A DNA stretch of 64,000 nucleotides, taken from JAHFUA01 sp963808725 (lineage in GTDB: Bacteria > Acidobacteriota > Terriglobia > Terriglobales > Acidobacteriaceae). The translations under genes and the position numbers were made by a program. This document shows, piece after piece, positions 62,107-64,000 of this stretch. Under the pieces are notes generated by a model, which saw only the letters and a list, made by a program, of their open reading frames with translations, ran no database searches and had not been told where the DNA came from. Numbering within the stretch: position 1 is the first letter of the stretch; the number at the start of each line of letters is the position of its first letter. The DNA lies in assembly GCA_963808725.1 (NCBI GenBank), contig CAWEGO010000001.1, forward strand, positions 806,001-870,000, read 5' to 3'.

Positions 62107-63231
62107 ATGGCACAAGAGTTCCGAACCGACGATTCCCGGCTGCGCTCGATCCATGAGAAAGTTCTCACCCGCGAGCACCTGAGCGCCGAAGACGCTCTAG
62201 CCCTCTACCGCAGCGGCGACATCCTCGCTGTCGGCTGGCTGGCCAATAACGTGCGCGAGCGGATGCACCGCAACAACACCTACTTCAACGTCAACCGCCA
62301 CATTAATCCGACGAACGTCTGCGTGGCCGCGTGCCGCCTGTGCGCCTTCGGGCGCAAGAAGGACGCTCCCGGCGCCTACACCATGGCGCTCGAAGAAGCC
62401 TGGCAGACGGCGGCGTCGGGCTACAACGAGGCAGTCACCGAGTTCCACATCGTGGGCGGGCTCCATCCCGACCTGCCGTTCGAATACTTTCTCGACTTGG
62501 TGCGGGGGCTCAAAGAGCGCTTCCCGCAGGTACACATCAAGGCATTCACCATGGTGGAGGTTGCGTACCTGGCGAAGCGGGCCAAGCTCTCCACCCGCGA
62601 AACGCTGGGGCAGCTAAAGGCCGCGGGAGTAGATTCGTTGCCTGGCGGCGGGGCGGAGATCTTCGCCGACCGCATACGGCACATCATCTGCGATCACAAG
62701 ATCGACGGCGGCCAGTGGCTCGAGACCGCGCGTCTGGCCCACCAGCTCGGCCTGCGCTCCAATGCCACCATGCTCTATGGTCACATCGAAGGCGACGAAG
62801 ACCGAGTGGACCATCTGCTCAAGCTGCGCGCCCTGCAGGATGAGACCGGAGGTTTCCAAACTTTCATCCCGCTGGCGTTCCATCCCGCGAACACTCCGCT
62901 CGAGCACCTGCCCACCACCACCGGCCTGAACGACATCCGGCAGATCGCCGTCAGCCGCCTGGTGCTGGACAATTTCGCGCACATCAAGGCCTACTGGCAG
63001 ATGCTCAGTCCCAAGATCGCGCAGATCGCCCTGCGCTTCGGTGCCGACGACCTGGATGGCACGGTGATCGAAGAAAAGATCTACCACGATGCCGGCGCCA
63101 CCACGCCTCAGGGCCTGCGCCGGCAGGAACTGGTGCGCCTGATCCGCGAAGCCGGCCGCGAGCCCATCGAGCGCGACACTCTCTACCGGCCCGTCGTGCG
63201 GACGGAGACCTCGGTCACGGTCAACGTGTAG
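62107..63231 (+). CDS. mqnE: Aminofutalosine synthase (radical SAM)
   Basis: Radical SAM enzyme that joins carboxyvinyl-oxybenzoate to adenosine from SAM, an early step of menaquinone synthesis by the futalosine pathway. The 374-residue protein has Cys72, Cys76 and Cys79 in CVAACRLCAFGR (C-x3-C-x2-C) for the 4Fe-4S cluster, followed by EFHIVGGLHPDLPFEYFLDL, GVDSLPGGGAEIF, NATMLYGHIE and FIPLAFHPANTPLEH, all typical of MqnE. ATG 62107 is chosen over one 15 bases upstream because MAQEFRTDD starts the helical N-terminus. mqnP lies 2 kb upstream. Confidence 0.94.
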   Translation: MAQEFRTDDSRLRSIHEKVLTREHLSAEDALALYRSGDILAVGWLANNVRERMHRNNTYFNVNRHINPTNVCVAACRLCAFGRKKDAPGAYTMALEEAWQTAASGYNEAVTEFHIVGGLHPDLPFEYFLDLVRGLKERFPQVHIKAFTMVEVAYLAKRAKLSTRETLGQLKAAGVDSLPGGGAEIFADRIRHIICDHKIDGGQWLETARLAHQLGLRSNATMLYGHIEGDEDRVDHLLKLRALQDETGGFQTFIPLAFHPANTPLEHLPTTTGLNDIRQIAVSRLVLDNFAHIKAYWQMLSPKIAQIALRFGADDLDGTVIEEKIYHDAGATTPQGLRRQELVRLIREAGREPIERDTLYRPVVRTETSVTVNV

Positions 63232-63238
63232 GAAAGCG

Positions 63239-63290
63239 CTCTTGGCTTTTGGCTTTTGGCCAAGAGCCAAGAGCCAAAGGCCAAGAGCAA
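63239..63290. repeat. TTGGC/GCCAA word repeat forming a hairpin (second copy)
   Basis: CTCTTGGCTTTTGGC units mirror CCAAGAGCCAAGAGCC units around TTTTGGCCAAGAG, directly after mqnE. It matches 22466-22526. Between 63290 and 63491 there is further word-like sequence (TCCTCTGCTTCCTCTGCGG at about 63325-63345) but no gene. Confidence 0.75.
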
Positions 63291-63491
63291 TGGTTGAATG
63301 ACTAAATGATTCGATTCCCTCCGCGTCCTCTGCTTCCTCTGCGGTTTTGGTTGGTCATTCCCGCATTATTACTGCCCAAAATGCAACTTGCACTTTTCCG
63401 GTTGCGTCTGTACCCACAGGTGTAGAATTTCTATGGAGTCGTTGCAGAGCGCGGACTTGGCCGCGGGCTCGCACCCGTATCCGAGGCATCC

Positions 63492-64000
63492 ATGAATGTC
63501 CATATCTCCTATAAGACCGCCAAGGCTCCTGATCTCGAAAAACAATTCAACCACCAAATCGAAAAACTGGGCCGCCGGCTGCAAGTGTTCCGCCCGGAAC
63601 TGGTGCACCTGAAGGGGATCATCGAGCAGAGCCGGACCCGCGAAGGCGTGGTGGTGTCGCTGAACCTGCGGCTGCCCTCCGGGCAGATGGCCTCGCAACA
63701 GGCCGGACCCACGGGGATCGCGGCGATAAAAGCCGCGTTCAGCGACCTGGTATCGCAGCTTACCCGGCACAAGGATCTTTTGCGCTCGCATCAGCGCCGC
63801 CGCTTGCTCCGCCGCTCGGTGCGGGAACAATCGCTGCCTTCGATTCCGTTCGAGGACACGCCCGCGGCGGTGCACGCGGCCCTGGTTTCGGCCGAGGACA
63901 TCAAGTCCTACATCGACGCTAATCTGGCGCGGCTGGACCGCTTCGTGGATCGCGAACTGCGCTTTCGCGAGGCCAATGGCTTCCTGCAGCCCAACCTCAT
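63492..64000 (+). CDS. HPF/RaiA-like ribosome-associated protein with extra C-terminal region (partial)
   Basis: From ATG 63492 the frame is open to the right edge (169 residues seen). Residues 1-105 (MNVHISYKTAKAPDLEKQFN, LGRRLQVFRPELVHLKGIIE, VVVSLNLRLPSGQMASQQAG, AAIKAAFSDLVSQLTRHKDL) follow the beta-alpha-beta pattern of the hibernation-promoting factor/RaiA fold. After a basic Arg-rich stretch comes a helical region (IKSYIDANLARLDRFVDREL, then RFREANGFLQPNL) not present in normal HPF. It resembles the start of the helical domains found in some sigma-70-like proteins, but the gene is cut off and this is unsure. Confidence 0.6.
   Translation, partial: MNVHISYKTAKAPDLEKQFNHQIEKLGRRLQVFRPELVHLKGIIEQSRTREGVVVSLNLRLPSGQMASQQAGPTGIAAIKAAFSDLVSQLTRHKDLLRSHQRRRLLRRSVREQSLPSIPFEDTPAAVHAALVSAEDIKSYIDANLARLDRFVDRELRFREANGFLQPNL

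Noticed and set aside
63369..63875. Minus-strand open frame of about 168 codons at the right edge
   Set aside because: It is antisense to the HPF-like gene, which has family motifs and a ribosome-binding site.

Overview
The window looks like chromosomal DNA of a Gram-negative member of the Acidobacteriota, probably the Terriglobia/Koribacter side. The evidence is uniformly GC-rich coding sequence, a tandem pair of acidobacterial-type VWFA secreted proteins, several secreted families typical of that phylum, outer-membrane assembly genes (Omp85, SurA-like, TamB), and futalosine-pathway menaquinone genes (mqnP, mqnE). Intergenic gaps are full of small inverted repeats. No phage, plasmid, insertion sequence or CRISPR array was seen.

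Layout. 1-2.5 kb (minus): start of murB, a YVTN beta-propeller lipoprotein, DAHP synthase. 2.6-11.3 kb (plus): hybrid receiver-PAS-PAS histidine kinase, endonuclease IV, a broken lipoprotein, leuS (frameshifted), a membrane protein, guaA. 11.5-17.6 kb (minus): sugar-bisphosphate aldolase, rph, then a tightly overlapping DUF1015 / amidase / GerMN / murI operon. 17.8-25.5 kb (mostly plus): two VWFA proteins, a cysteine synthase/CBS-type gene and a cystathionine gamma-synthase/lyase, a methyltransferase, cutA (minus), phosphoglucomutase, FtsB-like. 25.6-32.5 kb: small secreted protein, thiG, alcohol dehydrogenase, a basic/acidic protein, acyl-CoA synthetase, and a peroxiredoxin whose catalytic Cys codon is TGA. 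32.5-39 kb: PilZ protein, initiator tRNA, hypotheticals, NnrS-like membrane protein (frameshifted), comM. 39-48.6 kb: an omega-like small protein, rho, FecR protein, DUF6134 protein (frameshifted), aroK, and a sigma / anti-sigma / DUF4097 operon, MFS transporter. 48.6-57.7 kb: ThiF-like enzyme divergent from an Omp85-SurA-TamB operon. 57.8-64 kb: two methyltransferases (one is pcm), mqnP, dinB, a cold-shock protein, mqnE, and the start of a protein with a ribosome-hibernation-like N-terminus.

Two things stand out. First, the peroxiredoxin at 31918-32505 reads through an in-frame TGA placed exactly where the peroxidatic cysteine belongs, and a perfect 8-bp hairpin with a G at loop position 2 starts 17 nt after the TGA. 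This fits a bacterial selenocysteine insertion element. Second, at least five conserved genes (leuS, an Omp85 gene, an NnrS-like gene, a DUF6134 gene, a lipoprotein) and probably a sixth junction (SurA/TamB) need exactly one base removed or added to restore their frame. This pattern suggests residual assembly indels rather than gene decay, and it changes how the apparent SurA-TamB fusion should be read.

Genes that work together: DUF1015-amidase-GerMN-murI (cell wall), Omp85-SurA-TamB (outer-membrane assembly), sigma-antisigma-DUF4097 (envelope signalling), the cysteine synthase/CBS gene with the cystathionine enzyme (transsulfuration), mqnP and mqnE (menaquinone). thiG and thiF lie far apart.
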